Source: Forficula auricularia (taxonomy: Eukaryota > Arthropoda > Insecta > Dermaptera > Forficulidae). From it: a DNA stretch of 64,000 nucleotides. This document shows positions 22,760 through 34,177 of this stretch, piece after piece. The stretch's first letter is position 1. Every line of letters starts with the position of its first letter. The notes beneath the pieces were generated by a model. The model did no database searches and was not told the DNA's origin. It saw nothing but the letters and a program-made list of their open reading frames with translations. The stretch is taken from NCBI GenBank assembly GCA_024734495.1, contig JALMQS010000085.1:23131077-23195076 (forward strand), written 5' to 3'. The position numbers and the translations under genes are program-made.

Positions 22760-22965
22760 TGTTTATACGAGACATAGTTTTAGGGCTTTGTCCTCTTCAT
22801 CAGTCTATTACACATGTTATTTTATTATTTTTTAATGATATTTTCTGAGAGCGAGATACACCATGAAGGTAGATTTCTAAAGGCTTACATTCATAAATTA
22901 ATTCCTGTGAATACATTGTAATAGACTGATGAAGAGGGCAGAAGCCCTCAAAACTATAGTCTCGA
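22760..22965. mobile_element. PLE inverted terminal repeat with decayed hammerheads
   Basis: Inverted motifs at 22775-22803 (minus) and 22923-22963 (plus), both built as AGA-CUGAUGA-stem II-...ACUAUAGUCUC. In the plus copy stem II GAGGGC/GCCCUC is perfect but the G of GAAA is A. Same ribozyme family as 33195-33233. Confidence 0.6.
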
Positions 22966-22969
22966 AACT

Positions 22970-23042
22970 TAGATACAATTCAATATCAAATTTACTAAGG
23001 TTTTAGGGGCTTCGAGCAGTAGTACACATTCTCCGCTGCGAT
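22970..23042 (-). mobile_element. SINE family G fragment
   Basis: Minus strand matches the body of the SINE at 54226-54590 (CTGCTCGAAGCCCCTAAAAC and the CGGAGAAT segment before it). Confidence 0.6.
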
Positions 23043-23436
23043 AACTTCAATTATAATATTATGTTTATGTTCATTACATATTCTTGGATTTATATTTAAA
23101 ATTATTGTATATACATATAATCTTTATGGTCTTTATATATTCTTTATATGTATTACACACTTGAATTTATATTTAAAAAAAAAAATTATTGTAAATATAT
23201 AGTGTAAAAGGACTTTAGTCCGTCTAATAATAATAAATAAATAAATAAATAAACAAGTAAATAAAGCAGAGGCTACCCATTGGCTGAATCCCTCTCCATT
23301 ACTTAATTATAAGTAAATAAATTATTTTATTATAGATATGTTCGCACTCTCAGTCACAACGACCTCTCATAAAAGGGCATAAGCTGTGAATGGACTTAGA
23401 CCCATTGCAATACTTTTAATTATTATTATTTTTTTT
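23043..23436. other. AT-rich gene-free sequence with PLE scrap
   Basis: Contains AAATAAAT repeats at 23235-23265 and, at 23263-23315, the outer part of the PLE repeat seen at 9095-9125. No gene. Confidence 0.5.
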
Positions 23437-25737
23437 TTTAATTTTATTGAACCAATTATTTTACATGAATTAATAAATACATTGTATTTGAGCTTCGACT
23501 CCGGAGGTTACTTCTCCACCATCGAGTGTCCATGATCATCTTTTTAGTCCTTGTTTTTAATAAGAGGAAAAAACTAATTAAATAAAAAAACCTCTTTTCC
23601 GATAATTATTCCAATTCCATTTTTCTTCTCGCCTCCTTTATAATTTATTAAACAAATTATTTTACATGAATTAATGTATACATTGTATTTGAGCTTCGAC
23701 TCCGAGATTACTTCTCCACCATCGACTGTCCTTGATGATCCTTTTAGTCCTTGTTTTTAATAAGAGGAAAAATAAATTAAATAAAAAAACCTCTTTTCCG
23801 ATAATTATTCCAATTCCATTATTCTTCTCGCCTCCTTTATAATTTATTAAACCAATTATTTTACACAAGAATTAATGTATACATTGTATTTGAGCTTCGA
23901 CTCCGGAGATTACTTCTCCACCATCGACTGTCCTTGATCATCATCTTTAGTCCTTGTTTTTAATAAGAGGAAAAAACTAATTAAATAAAAAAACCTCTTG
24001 TCCGATAATTATTCCAATTCCATTATTCTTTTCGCCTCCTAATTATAATTTATTAAACCAATTATTTTACACAAGAATTAATGTATACATTGTATTTGAG
24101 CTTCGACTCCGGAGATTACTTCTCCACCATCGACTGTCCTTGATGATCCTTTTAGTCCTTGTTTTTAATAAGAGGAAAAAATAATTAAATAAAAAAACCT
24201 CTTTTCCGATAATTATTCCAATTCCATTATTCTTCTCGCCTCCTTTATAATTTATTAAACCAATTATTTTACAAGAATTAATGTATACATTGTATTTGAG
24301 CTTCGACTCCGGAGATTACTTCTCCACCATCGACTGTCCTTGATCATCTTTTTAGTCCTTGTTTTTAATAAGAGGAAAAAACTAATTAAATAAAAACCTC
24401 TTGTCCGATAATTATTCCAATTCCATTATTCTTCTCGCCCTCCTTTATAAATTTATTAAACCAATTATTTTACATGAATTAATGTATACATTGTATTTGA
24501 GCTTCGACTCCGGAGATTACTTCTCCACCATCGACTGTCCTTGATGATCCTTTTAGTCCTTGTTTTTAATAAGAGGAAAAAACTAATTAAATAAAAAAAC
24601 CTCTTGTCCGATAATTATTCCAATTCCATTATTCTTCTCGCCTCCTTTATAATTTATTAAACCAATTATTTTACAAGAATTAATGTATACATTGTATTTG
24701 AGCTTCGACTCCGGAGATTACTTCTCCACCATCGACTGTCCTTGATGATCCTTTTAGTCCTTGTTTTTAATAAGAGGAAAAAACTAATTAAATAAAAAAC
24801 CTCTTTTCCGATAATTATTCCAATTCCATTATTCTTCTCGCCTCCTTTATAATTTATTAAACCAATTATTTTACAAGAATTAATGTATACATTGTATTTG
24901 AGCTTCGACTCCGGAGATTACTTCTCCACCATCGACTGTCCTTGATCATCTTTTTAGTCCTTGTTTTTAATAAGAGGAAAAAACTAATTAAATAAAAAAA
25001 ACCTCTTGTCCGATAATTATTCCAATTCCATTATTCTTCTCGCCTCCTTTATAATTTATTAAACCAATTATTTTACAAGAATTAATGTATACATTGTATT
25101 TGAGCTTCGACTCCGGAGATTACTTCTCCACCATCGACTGTCCTTGATCATCTTTTTAGTCCTTGTTTTTAATAAGAGGAAAAAACTAATTAAATAAAAA
25201 AACCTCTTTTCCGATAATTATTCCAATTCCATTATTCTTCTCGCCTCCTTTATAATTTATTAAACCAATTATTTTACAAGAATTAATGTATACATTGTAT
25301 TTGAGCTTCGACTCCGGAGATTACTTCTCCACCATCGACTGTCCTTGATCATCTTTTTAGTCCTTGTTTTTAATAAGAGGAAAAAACTAATTAAATAAAA
25401 AAACCTCTTGTCCGATAATTATTCCAATTCCATTATTCTTTTCGCCTCCTTTATAATTTATTAAACCAATTATTTTACATGAATTAATGTATACATTGTA
25501 TTTGAGCTTCGACTCCGGAGATTACTTCTCCACCATCGACTGTCCTTGATCATCTTTTTAGTCCTTGTTTTTAATAAGAGGAAAAAACTAATTAAATAAA
25601 AAAACCTCTTGTCCGATAATTATTCCAATTCCATTATTCTTTTCGCCTCCTTTATAATTTATTAAACCAATTATTTTACATGAATTAATGTATACATTGT
25701 ATTTGAGCTTCGACTTCGGAGATAACTTCTCCACCAT
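23437..25737. repeat. Satellite array K, 12 units of ~205 bp
   Basis: Twelve units, each with GAGCTTCGACTCCGGAGATT and CTCTTGTCCGATAATTATTC-type blocks (GAGCTTC near 23490, 23695, 23895, 24100, 24300, 24500, 24705, 24900, 25105, 25300, 25505, 25707). Variants TTTTCC/TTGTCC recur in a non-random order. A single monomer lies at 31252-31445 inside another transposon. ORFs within are repeat artefacts. Confidence 0.93.
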
Positions 25738-26007
25738 CGATACAGGGCTTTGGACCACTGAAATTTTGACAATGACATGGATAACCGCTAAGAATGGGTT
25801 TTTTGAAATTCGAACCCTAAAGGGGGGAAAGGACCCCAAAAATAGCTGAGAAAGATGAAGTATTAAATTTTTTTGATTATTTTGCTCTATTTGCCCCTGA
25901 AAGGGAGATATATGGTACTTGTAATTTTGGGGGTACATTTTTAAAATTTTCAAAGTGCTCTATCTTCTAGGTTTTATTAGGTTAGCATTCAATTTAGGTC
26001 TATTTTT
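25738..26007. other. Gene-free sequence between satellite and duplication
   Basis: A 121-codon minus ORF extends from the satellite into here; half of it is satellite and it lacks family features. No gene called. Confidence 0.5.
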
Positions 26008-26217
26008 AACCGACTTCAAAAAAGGAGGAGGTTCTCTATTCGATTGAATTTTTTTTTTTTTTTTTTTTTTGTGCCTATGTTACCTCATATCTCCGCCAAT
26101 TGTCAACCGATTTTGAAAATTTTTTTGCATTGGGTCCAGTCTAGCTTCCGATTGGTCCCATTTTTTTTTCGTTTTTTTTTTCATAGGTATTAGACCTTTT
26201 TAAATAGGTTTGTTTAG
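26008..26217 (+). mobile_element. Family C element, 3'-truncated
   Basis: AACCGACTTCAAAAAAGG start, 30-bp poly-T, body to TTTGTTTAGAC, then unrelated sequence shared with 16200. The palindromic half is absent. Confidence 0.7.
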
Positions 26218-26675
26218 ACCTTTCTGGAACGGAAGGAGGAGGATCTCTAAGGGAATAATAAATTTTTTTAATTTTTTTAAAGAAAAATTTTCAATTCTTT
26301 GTTGATGAGTTTCTTTTGTTGTCAACTAATGTATTATTGTTTGTACTTGGTCCACACGCATACACTTGTATTATTTCGCTCTAAAAAAAATATAATCTGT
26401 GAATCAACAGGTGCTGAAGAAGGACTGTTCCGTCCGAAACCTTTGCAACGCAAACGTACACCATATTAAATACACATAAAAAACTACACCAAATAGTTTA
26501 CTTCTAACCTAACATCTGTTAAAAAAAATTTTCCGAAACACCTCAAATTTCACACAAACCACAATTTAATTATAAAAGTGAAATGTTTTATTTTAGAATT
26601 AATTTTACTTATAGATGGTTCGAATAAATTATTTAAATAATTTTTGAAATTGTAATTATAATATCTATGAATTAA

Positions 26676-28138
26676 AAAATAAACTGCAACGGATCGTTGC
26701 TAAACTTTATCCAAATTCATTTGAAATATTAATATGTTTGTTCCTTTATATTAATCAGATATCACTTGCAATTTGTAGTTCATATTGACATTAATTCAAA
26801 AATAATTCTCATTTAATAGTCTAGGAATAACCATTCTACATTTGATTTTTGACATTTCGGTTTTTATTAGTAACCATTGCTGTAGACATGGAGGAATCGA
26901 CTTAAAATCAAAAATAGCCATCGATTCTCATAGAATACTCGAGGAATAACAATTTTACATTAGATTTTTGACGCTTCGAATATTATTGGTAACCATTGCT
27001 GAAGACATGGAGGAAACGGCTTAAAATCAAAAATAACGATCGATTCTTATCTAATACTAGAGGAATAACCTTATTGCATTCCATTTTTGATGTTTTGACT
27101 ATTAATGGCAACCTCTACTGAAAACGTGGAAGAATCGACTTAAAATCAAAAACACTAAATTCTTTTATGGCAAACAACTCAAACTTGAGTGATAGAATGG
27201 TTATTCCTCAAGTACTAGATGAGAATCAATCGCTATTTTTGGTTTAAAGTCGATTCCTCTATGTCTTCAGCAATGGTCACCAATAAAAACCGAAACGTCA
27301 AAAATCCAATATAGAATGGTTATTCCTCAAGTACTAGATGAGAATCAATCGCTATTTTTGGTTTAAAGTCGATTCCTCTATGTCTTCTGCAAAGGTAAGG
27401 GATAAGAAAACAACGCAGTTGCTATGGTTACTTATAAAATTTCCTCCCAAATTTTTAGCATTTCACAGAGAGAAGCCTATCCATTCTTATTTAAGCAAGG
27501 CTAAATGAGCTATATTAAAAGGTTCAAATGAATAAATTTTAAAGAATTTAAAAAATTAAAAAAGTACTCTCTTACTCTAGAGTAAAGTACTTTAAAATAT
27601 AATTTTACTAAAAACTTTATTTATCCTTTTTTGTGTTCCCCAAGGTACTTAATTAGGATATTAAATTTCATCAAAATTGGTTAAGTCATTTTCAAGATAT
27701 TTAGAAAAAACTAAAAAAGTACTGAAATAAAGTACTAATGTTTGTGGGTCGATATGTACCAAAAACTAATCAGCGCTTCATTTTGTTCAAAGAATGCTAG
27801 GTTTTCAATTTCATTTCAATCGGTGCAACGGTGTGGAAAAAATCGTGGGCCAAAAAAACGATAACATCCATCCATCCATCCATCCATCCATCCATCCATC
27901 CAACCATCCGCACGCACTAAATGAAAAAATGGCACTTTTTTGGCCTCTCGACGAGACCCTATGTAATTTTTGGCAAAACCGTCACGTGCTAAAATTCAAC
28001 CTAATTGAATACTACAATTTGTGACTTTAATTGAGTCCATGGGTTCCGTAGTCTTTACCTGAGGACCCTTTGAAGCCACGCTTGCCCCGAGAGCGATTAC
28101 AATACTTTACCCATGCTTTGCATTGGATAAAGTAAAAA
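26676..28138 (-). mobile_element. HINE/DINE-1-like element A, copy 3
   Basis: Same structure as 16656-18717 but with two 120-bp units (27190-27395). Microsatellite (CATC)n at 27865-27900. 3' hairpin at 26684-26700. Confidence 0.75.
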
Positions 28139-28915
28139 TTGTCTTGTCTAATTCAACGTTAGCCCACAACCTTCAAAATCTGTATCTAATGGTGTGATTG
28201 CTCTGGGGAAAGGGGATAATATGTTTGTGTGTGTATTTCAACTAGATTTGATTAGTGCTGCCACGTAGGGTGCAACTCCCAAACCGAGCACGAGCAACAA
28301 GTAGAGTAGACAGGGGGTAGGCAAGCCCAGGGGGTGGCAGGGGGCGAGCCTGAAGAAGGAGGGGGGGGGGGCGATCACGGACCATTTCTCTCACCCCGTT
28401 TGATCTGGCTAAAACTCTTGCAGGCTTTTCTCCTCGATCGGGGATGATCTAGGATTCGAGAAACCAATTCACAAGAGATCCATTTGAAACATTCAATTTT
28501 GCTGAATGGTTTTAGGGGGCTCAGTACATACGTAGCTAAAATCGAACCCTATTTGTCTCGTTTCAATTTATGCTTTTCGATATGCATTGGTACCTCTCCT
28601 TAGGAAAACTTGTTTGTATTAGTGAGTAAGTATCTGGAATACCGAGCGATGCTCGGTAATTTTTTGATTCAGCTAAAAGAGATATATTAATATTAATTTT
28701 TATTTTAAATTCAAGTAAAAAGGTCGATTTTTATTATAAGCGAAAATAAAATTTAATTTAGATTTTCTTGCAACGAAATTTTCTCTGGAGAGAGACGGAC
28801 TGGTAGAAATTTTAATTGAATGTAATGGAAGGCAGCCCAGAGGTAGTGAGGAAAGAAAAAATTAATACATATAAAATAAGGTGTAATTTATTGGAATCCT
28901 TCCTCCTTTCCTTTC

Positions 28916-28958
28916 AAACCGACGTTTCGGAGGATTTTTCCCTCCTTCTTCAGGGTCT
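28916..28958 (-). ncRNA. Hammerhead ribozyme motif
   Basis: AGACC-CUGAAGA-GGAGG/CCUCC-GAAA-ACGU-GUC-GGUUU; stem I pairs with one G-U wobble. Core complete. Confidence 0.75.
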
Positions 28959-29531
28959 ATAAACCAATATGACAAAATTATAAAAATGGGGTTGGTCATC
29001 ATACATTTCAACAATAAAACAATACAATTATAAATACAATGTAAACAGCCATATTATCAATAGAAAAAATATATAATTTACTCACTTCAAAGAGGTCAAT
29101 GAATGAAACAAATAAAATGTTTCCTTCTTCTCTCCACAGTAGTGTTCAAAAACTTTCTTCATTTTTAACAAAGGCATAGAAAAACAATTTTTTTTTCCTT
29201 CTTTTCTTAATTAGATGGCTAAATGGCTTTTGAATCTAATATATATAGACCAAACCCCTTCCATGACAGATGCGATCTAATTAAGAAAAGAAGGAAAAAA
29301 AATTGTTTTTCTATGCCTTTGTTAAAAATGAAGAAAGTTTTTGAACACTACTGTGGAGAGAAGAAGGAAACATTTTATTTGTTTCATTCATTGACCCTTT
29401 GAAGTGAGTAAATTATATATTTTTTTCTATTGATAATCTGGCTGTTTACATTGTATTTATAATTGTATTGTTTTATTGTTGAAATGTATGATGACCAACC
29501 CCATTTTTATAATTTTGTCATATTGGTTTAT

Positions 29532-29574
29532 AGACCCTGAAGAAGGAGGGAAAAATCCTCCGAAAAGTCGGTTT
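29532..29574 (+). ncRNA. Hammerhead motif with stem III mutation
   Basis: Identical to the minus copy except GAAAC is GAAAA, breaking the ACGU palindrome. Probably inactive or weakened. Confidence 0.65.
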
Positions 29575-30822
29575 GAAAGGAAAGGAGGAAGGATTCCAAT
29601 AAATTACACCTTATTTGATATGTGTTAATTTTTTCTTTCCTCACTACCTCTGGGCTGCCTTCCATTACATTCAATTTAATTTATATTTTTACCAACGATT
29701 AAACCCCCTATAGCCATCATCAAGACGTATCACTGGCCAAGAAGTTTTGAATGTAATTTCAATTAAAAATAATATTAATATACACCGTGGTTCTTTTGTT
29801 GACCCTTTTAAATCCTGAAGAAGGAGGCACGATTCTTCGAATTGTCGAATTTTTTAAGAGAATGAAATTGATATTCTAATAAATTATTTTATAGAAAAAT
29901 ACTAAAGTGAATTTGTGAAGGTTTCGTGGGGAATGACGGGGGTGTAATCAGGGATGGTTCTTTTTATTTTATTGTTAGTGAGTGGGGAATGAAATGGCCA
30001 TTTTTCATTTTTAAATTTATAATTTATTATAACGATTTTAGAAGTGATTTGAATAAAATAAAGAAATATTTATTTGAGATTTTTAAATGATGGAGATTGG
30101 TTATCTATGGATAGAACAGCTGGTCCAATCTGACCTTTTCCACACGCTGGTTGATATCTTATTATATTAAACGAGCAAAGTTTGTATATATATATCCGGT
30201 CGGGTTCTCGAAAACGGCTCTAACGATTTGGATGAAATTCACGGGTTAGGAGGGTTTTGTGTTGGACAATCGATCTGTCACGGTCTCATCTTCGGCTCAG
30301 TTGTTTTTGATGGGTTTTTTGTTAAGTGAAATAATTATTCACAGGTGGTTGTCTCGATAAAAATGTATAATTACATTTTTATTCATTTCCTTTTAATAAA
30401 TAATTGGTTTTTTAATTTTATATCCCACATTAAGATTATTACAATTATTATTATATATTAAAAATTGGGCAATTATATTGATTAAAAATCGAGTTTTAAA
30501 TTTCACAAATATTAATTTGACAATTTAATTGATGAACTCAAAAATTGTTATTTAATTAAAAAAAAATAATTTTACCGTATTTATTTATATACCTATATAC
30601 ACATAATCTGTGGGCCACTGAAGGCTAGAAATGCAAAAACTGGGGGCGTGGGCGGGGGTATATATGGGGGTGCAGTGGGTGGGGTTCAGTGGGGGCTCCG
30701 GGGGGTACGGGGTTTCGGGGGGCAGAATGGGGGTGTGGGGGTGAGGTGGGAGGGTGCAGGAGGTGGGGTGAAGTGGTGGGGTCCGAGGGACAAGGGGGGG
30801 GGGTTTCGGGGATTAATATATA

Positions 30823-31946
30823 AGGTCAGGTGGGGTAAATAGGCCAGCTTCTTTTGTTTTCCCAAGGATAGTACTCCATATTTTTCCTTCCTCACAATTT
30901 ATAGATCTCGTGACTATATTAATTGAAAGATGAAATTTTCTTCAAATAATCATGATACTTTCAACTTTTAATTATTCAAAATTTTGGAATTATCTTAAGT
31001 TGAATGTAAAGTTTTGCGGTTGGCCCAGTTAAACGCGTTGTGGGGTAATTGGACCAGCCCAGCCTATTTGCTGTTTTTTTAATTTTTAACATCTTTTGAG
31101 CAGTTGGACATGTTCCCCTATCCCTCAAGGCCCTGGCCGTAGGTAGAATTAGTCTCATTTGTATATGGATTAAAAATAATCAAAGATGTAAGCGATTCGG
31201 GGTAATTGGGCCCTGACTAGGCTGGCCCAGTTGCACCAAGACCTCTATTTTTTTTTTTTTTTTTTATAAATTTTATTAAACCAATTATTTTACATTAATT
31301 AATGTATACATTGTATTTTTGCTTCGATTCCGGAGATTACTTCTCCACCATCGAGTGTCCTTATTCATCTTTAGTCCTTGTTTTTAATAAGAGGAAAAAT
31401 CTAATTAGATAAAAAACCTCTTTTCCGATAATTATTTCAATTCCCCAATCAAGTCGATTGGTTAACCTCATCCTCACCTCTTCAATCCATCCATCCATTT
31501 TTTTTATTCTATTGAATTTTTTAAGGTAGATAAATTTAAACGCCAAGTATAATTTTTAAAATCGATTTTTATTACAGAAAATTCAAAAAAAGTATCATAA
31601 ATCAAACAACTAAACAAAATAATTTCATTTTACCCATTGAAATAAAGTTAAATTTAAGTTCCTTATGCTTAAGAAAGCCTTAATTAAGTCTCCATATTTT
31701 CAAGGAACTGGGTAAGGTAAGAAGTAAGCACATAACTAGGTAAATACTTAAATAAGTAATTAACTTAACTAAGTACTTAAGTATAAAATAAACTTAAAGA
31801 AATTTATCTAATTCAGGAACACTGAAAATTTCCCACCAATATGAAAAAGTGAATTGCGCTAAAAAAAATGCGGTAAAATTAAAAAGCTCTGGGGTTACAG
31901 GACCCCTGGCCCAGTTGCCCCCGGCTCCAGTTACCCCACCTGACCT
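30823..31946. mobile_element. TA-flanked TIR transposon N inside Helitron-like H
   Basis: 16-bp TIR AGGTCAGGTGGGGTAA at both ends. The empty site in the duplicate (20811-20832) reads TATATAGCTATT, while this copy has TA on each side, showing a 2-bp TA duplication as in the Tc1/mariner superfamily. The subterminal regions repeat GGGTAA(T)TGG-ACC/GGCC motifs, possible transposase sites. No transposase remains. It carries a monomer of satellite K. Confidence 0.85.
31252..31445. repeat. Isolated satellite K monomer next to poly-T
   Basis: One ~190-bp unit of the 23437-25737 array, preceded by an 18-bp poly-T run. On the minus strand it ends in poly-A, so it may be a retroposed unit. It lies inside transposon N. 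Confidence 0.8.
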
Positions 31947-32457
31947 TAGCTATTAACTGAAGCAAAAATTTACCGAGCATCGCTCAGTGGCCAGGTACTG
32001 ATAGTAATGAGTGCAACAACCGGAGGGCGGAAGATGTAGGTATAGAAGGCCAATCTCTTCTTTTTCTTGTTTCTTTCTTCTAGAGTTGTGTAGCCAATGT
32101 GAGGCCGAAATTGATCAATTTCTCATAAATAAATGATGATCAATTTTAAGACGTACGAATAATATTAAAGAAGAAGAAAAAAATCATTCAATTTCTTTCC
32201 TGGAGCCCAGATTTAGATGTTGTCTGATATAATGCTCATATAAGAATAATGCCCTCTGACGCTCTGACCGGCAATAAACTATTACTTCTTAGTATAATAT
32301 TTATTTAAAAAATTATTATTTATTTCCAATTCCGATTATTATTATGATTAAAATAGCTAGATCGATTATATGGTTTTATAAATATAATAAATTATAAATA
32401 ATAAATTAAAGAAATCGCGGTAAATAATGGGTACGAAGCACAAGCCTTATAGACCAA

Positions 32458-33015
32458 ATGTTAAATAAAAAAATTGAAAAATTAACCCTGGAATCAGTAT
32501 ATTCACAAAAGAATGAAAAAGAAAAAGAAAATCCTAGAATAGTTCTTCCATATTATGGACAAATTTCGGAAAAATTAAAACAAAAAATGAAAAAATTAGG
32601 GTTCAAAACAGTATTCAAAACTCCAATTACTCTAGGAAAAGATTTAGGTTGAAATAAAAAAGACAAATTACCAAATATAGAAAAAGAAGGGGTTTATAGT
32701 TTGAAATGCAAAGATTGCGAAGCAATCTATGTAGGGAAGACCGAGAGAAATCTGAAAATTCGACTAAATGAACACATAAGAGATTATAAAAATAAAAAGT
32801 ACGAAAATTCTTTTGCAGAACATTTAAATTCAAACAATCACTCCTTCCCAGAAGGTATTAGATTAATAAAAGGAGAAAGGAACCCAAAATTGATTAGCGC
32901 AATCGAATCTTTAGAAATTTTGAAGTCATTCAATAGAAATTCAGAACTCTGTTTAAACAATCAAATTGAATTATCCAATAGTAATCTACTTAAGATGTTT
33001 GCTAACAAAAGATAA
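32458..33015 (+). pseudogene. Penelope-like element C-terminus, GIY-YIG endonuclease
   Basis: Two frames in register, interrupted by one TGA at 32650. The first (64 codons) matches the RT-endonuclease linker. The second reads GVYSLKCKDC and IYVGKTERNLKIRLNEH, then FAEHLNSNNHSF and LISAIESLEIL, the order expected for a PLE GIY-YIG domain with its CX2C pair and downstream His/Glu-rich region. The C-terminus is complete. The RT is absent, so the copy is 5'-truncated. It is the best preserved of the three PLE endonucleases in the window and a hammerhead follows at 33195. Confidence 0.85.
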
Positions 33016-33194
33016 AAGGGAAAAAATTCCTCCTTTCTAAGGAGAAAGGAGAAAGGGAAACATATGGTTATATTTGAGTGTGAGCCCGGAGAAAGTGTCT
33101 TTATTAATTGCTAGCTTTCCAGTGACGAAGGAACACCAAGTTTTCAATATCCATATGATATTGACTCCATGAAAAACATTTATAATTGAAGAAA

Positions 33195-33233
33195 GACTGA
33201 TGATGAAGACCAAGTCTTCGAAACTATAGTCTC
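33195..33233 (+). ncRNA. Hammerhead motif 3' of PLE endonuclease
   Basis: GA-CUGAUGA, stem II GAAGAC/GUCUUC with CAA loop, GAAA, ACUAUAGU palindrome, GUC site, UC. Stem II is 6 bp and perfect; stem I only 2 bp. Confidence 0.7.
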
Positions 33234-33476
33234 AAACAAATAAATAATATATATATACAGATATATCATCTTGATATATATGTGTATATGTTTATTTGCA
33301 TCAAGCAGAAGACAATCTCTTTGTTTCTCTTTGTGAATCTACCTTGTGATTTATATTTATAAAATTTCTAATTTTAGACACTCACATATCGAAATGAATA
33401 GTTAAAACTATTTTCCAAAATGGGGTAAATGGGGTAAAAAAAATTTTTCCTAGGCAATAAATTTTTAACCGACTTC

Positions 33477-34177
33477 AAAACAGGAGGAGGTTCTCTATTC
33501 GACTGAATTTTTTTTTTTTTTTTTTGTGCCTATGTTACCTCATATCTCCGCCAATTGTCAACCGATTTTGAAAATTTTTTTGCATTGGGTCCAGTCTAGC
33601 TTCCGATTGGTCCCATTTTTTTTCGTTTTTTTTCATAGGTATTAGACCTTTTTTATTAGGTTTGTTTAGACCTAACCTCTTTGTTTATTAACCGATTTCG
33701 ATGGTTCTTTTTTTATCCGATAGGGGGTGTCTTGGGGATGGTGTCATATTAATTTGATCAAGTTCTGATGATATGATCACTATTAATAACATCACTAAAA
33801 AGAGAAAAATAAAATAATTTTTAAGAAAAAAATAAAAACCGACTTCAAAAAATTAAATGAAACAAATAAAATACACTAAAAGGTATAAAATAATTATTAT
33901 CTTATTTAGTTACAACTAAACGACGAAATATTAACACGAAATTACTTTTTGAAGTCGGTACCAAACAAACTATACCTATAAGCAAGCGTACCCGCCAAAC
34001 GTACTAAGTAAGTTCCGTCGAGTGCGATTCATTAAACGTATATGTTTGGCACCGACTTCAAAAAGTAATTTCATGTTAATATTTCGTCGTTTAGTTGTAA
34101 CTAAATAAGATAATAATTATTTTATACCTTTTAGTGTATTTTATTTGTTGCATTTAATTTTTTGAAGTCGGTTTTTA
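33477..34177 (+). mobile_element. Family C element with inverted central loop
   Basis: Same outer orientation as 4492-5226, but the loop between the palindrome arms (33967-34043) is reversed relative to every other complete copy. Confidence 0.85.

Larger units (their letters stand above)
28811..29685. mobile_element. Long inverted-dimer PLE repeat
   Basis: Palindrome with arms of ~400 bp, about 28811-29225 and 29270-29685, around a ~45-bp centre. Hammerheads sit at 28916-28958 (minus) and 29532-29574 (plus). No reverse transcriptase or endonuclease. The duplicate at 19391 has lost its middle. Confidence 0.8.
30157..31998 (+). mobile_element. Helitron-like element H, interrupted by element N
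   Basis: 5' TCTTATTATATTAAACGAGC at 30157; (TA)n, G-rich tract 30640-30810; then element N (30823-31946); then the 3' hairpin (one mismatch, GCTCAGT) and CCAGGTAC ending at 31998. Corresponds to 20215-20880. Confidence 0.7.
26069..32385. repeat. Segmental duplication, copy 2
   Basis: Direct duplicate of 16042-21911. Specific to this copy: TIR element 30823-31946 inside Helitron-like H, a full-length PLE palindrome, only two 120-bp units, and no Helitron-like insertion at 32236. Confidence 0.9.

Noticed and set aside
23437..25737. CRISPR-like regular repeats
   Set aside because: Whole ~205-bp units repeat without unique spacers; eukaryotic satellite.
25588..25953. 121-codon minus-strand ORF
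   Set aside because: Half is satellite K; no domain, splice or codon evidence.
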